A DNA stretch of 64,000 bases from Alloprevotella tannerae ATCC 51259 (lineage in GTDB: Bacteria; Bacteroidota; Bacteroidia; Bacteroidales; Bacteroidaceae): positions 648,338 to 712,337 of the forward strand of contig NZ_GG700643.1 of the NCBI RefSeq assembly GCF_000159995.1, written 5' to 3'. The position numbers and the translations under genes are program-made. The notes beneath the pieces are model-generated. The model was given only the letters and a program-made list of their open reading frames with translations. It made no database searches and had not been told where the DNA came from. Shown piece after piece: positions 63,966 through 64,000 of the stretch. Every line of letters begins with the position of its first letter. The stretch's first letter is position 1.

Positions 63966-64000
63966 CGTTTGACCCCACCAAACTATAGTTTGCTCCCGGC
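63966..64000. repeat. 21-bp palindrome array, locus C, right part
   Basis: CGTTT (target duplication) completes the interrupted unit, followed by CAAACTATAGTTTG (63979-63992, a perfect palindrome) and the linker GCTCCCGGC at the window end. The array probably continues beyond. Confidence 0.7.

Noticed and set aside
1-64000. tRNA, rRNA and common riboswitches
   Set aside because: I scanned the intergenic regions for T-loop sequences and known aptamer cores and found none I could defend; a covariance-model search would be decisive.

Overview
The window comes from a member of the Bacteroidota, probably an oral Porphyromonas/Prevotella/Alloprevotella-like anaerobe. The sequence evidence is: TAnnTTTG-type promoter boxes, a fused SecDF, outer-membrane beta-barrels of the Bacteroidetes type, a protein with a C-terminal type IX secretion sorting domain, Bacteroides-type conjugative-element genes (DUF4099/DUF3945, topB), and a closing insertion sequence that looks from memory like IS1126 of Porphyromonas gingivalis. 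The genus is not settled by the sequence. I saw no tRNA, rRNA or CRISPR array.

Bases 1-16,300 are an AT-richer mobile mosaic. In order: the 5' end of an IS4-like transposase; two type VI secretion baseplate genes (tssF, tssE); a DUF4099/DUF3945 gene and topB that look like an integrative conjugative element remnant; topB cut by a three-recombinase (RIT-type) element; an IS3-family element with a slippery heptamer; a degraded IS982 piece; a radical-SAM/SPASM remnant; an intact TonB-receptor-like barrel; a frameshifted IS982-family element; and a frameshifted barrel gene. Decay (frameshifts, truncations) is concentrated here.

Bases 16,300-62,400 are housekeeping chromosome: tyrS, the run mnmG-apt-uvrC-dtd-mazG-like-deoC, a polyprenyl diphosphate synthase, polA, fprA, a beta-propeller lipoprotein, ychF-lgt, a TPR lipoprotein, a TlpA-like lipoprotein lacking its cysteines, yifB, a type IX cargo protein, secDF, two paralogous barrels, gltX-waaA-rmuC, a secreted coiled-coil protein, hisS and mutS. 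Two ParB-type parS palindromes lie at 21,649 and 30,345, suggesting this part is in the origin-proximal domain.

The most unusual content is non-coding. Four large intergenic loci (26.2-27.6, 42.1-43.1, 48.4-49.7 and 56.5-58.0 kb) share one modular plan: an array of exactly four 22-bp repeats, then alternating ~115-bp (alpha) and ~168-bp (beta) modules built from consecutive hairpins in the order array-alpha-beta-alpha(-beta-alpha). Stem sequences change in a compensatory way between copies, so structure appears to be conserved. Separate families of 21-bp tandem palindromes (18.97, 33.54, 62.6/63.97 kb) and a 21-bp purine-rich tandem repeat (50.1 kb) are also present. The last element, an IS1126-like IS with a frameshifted transposase, has inserted into one of the 21-bp palindrome arrays.
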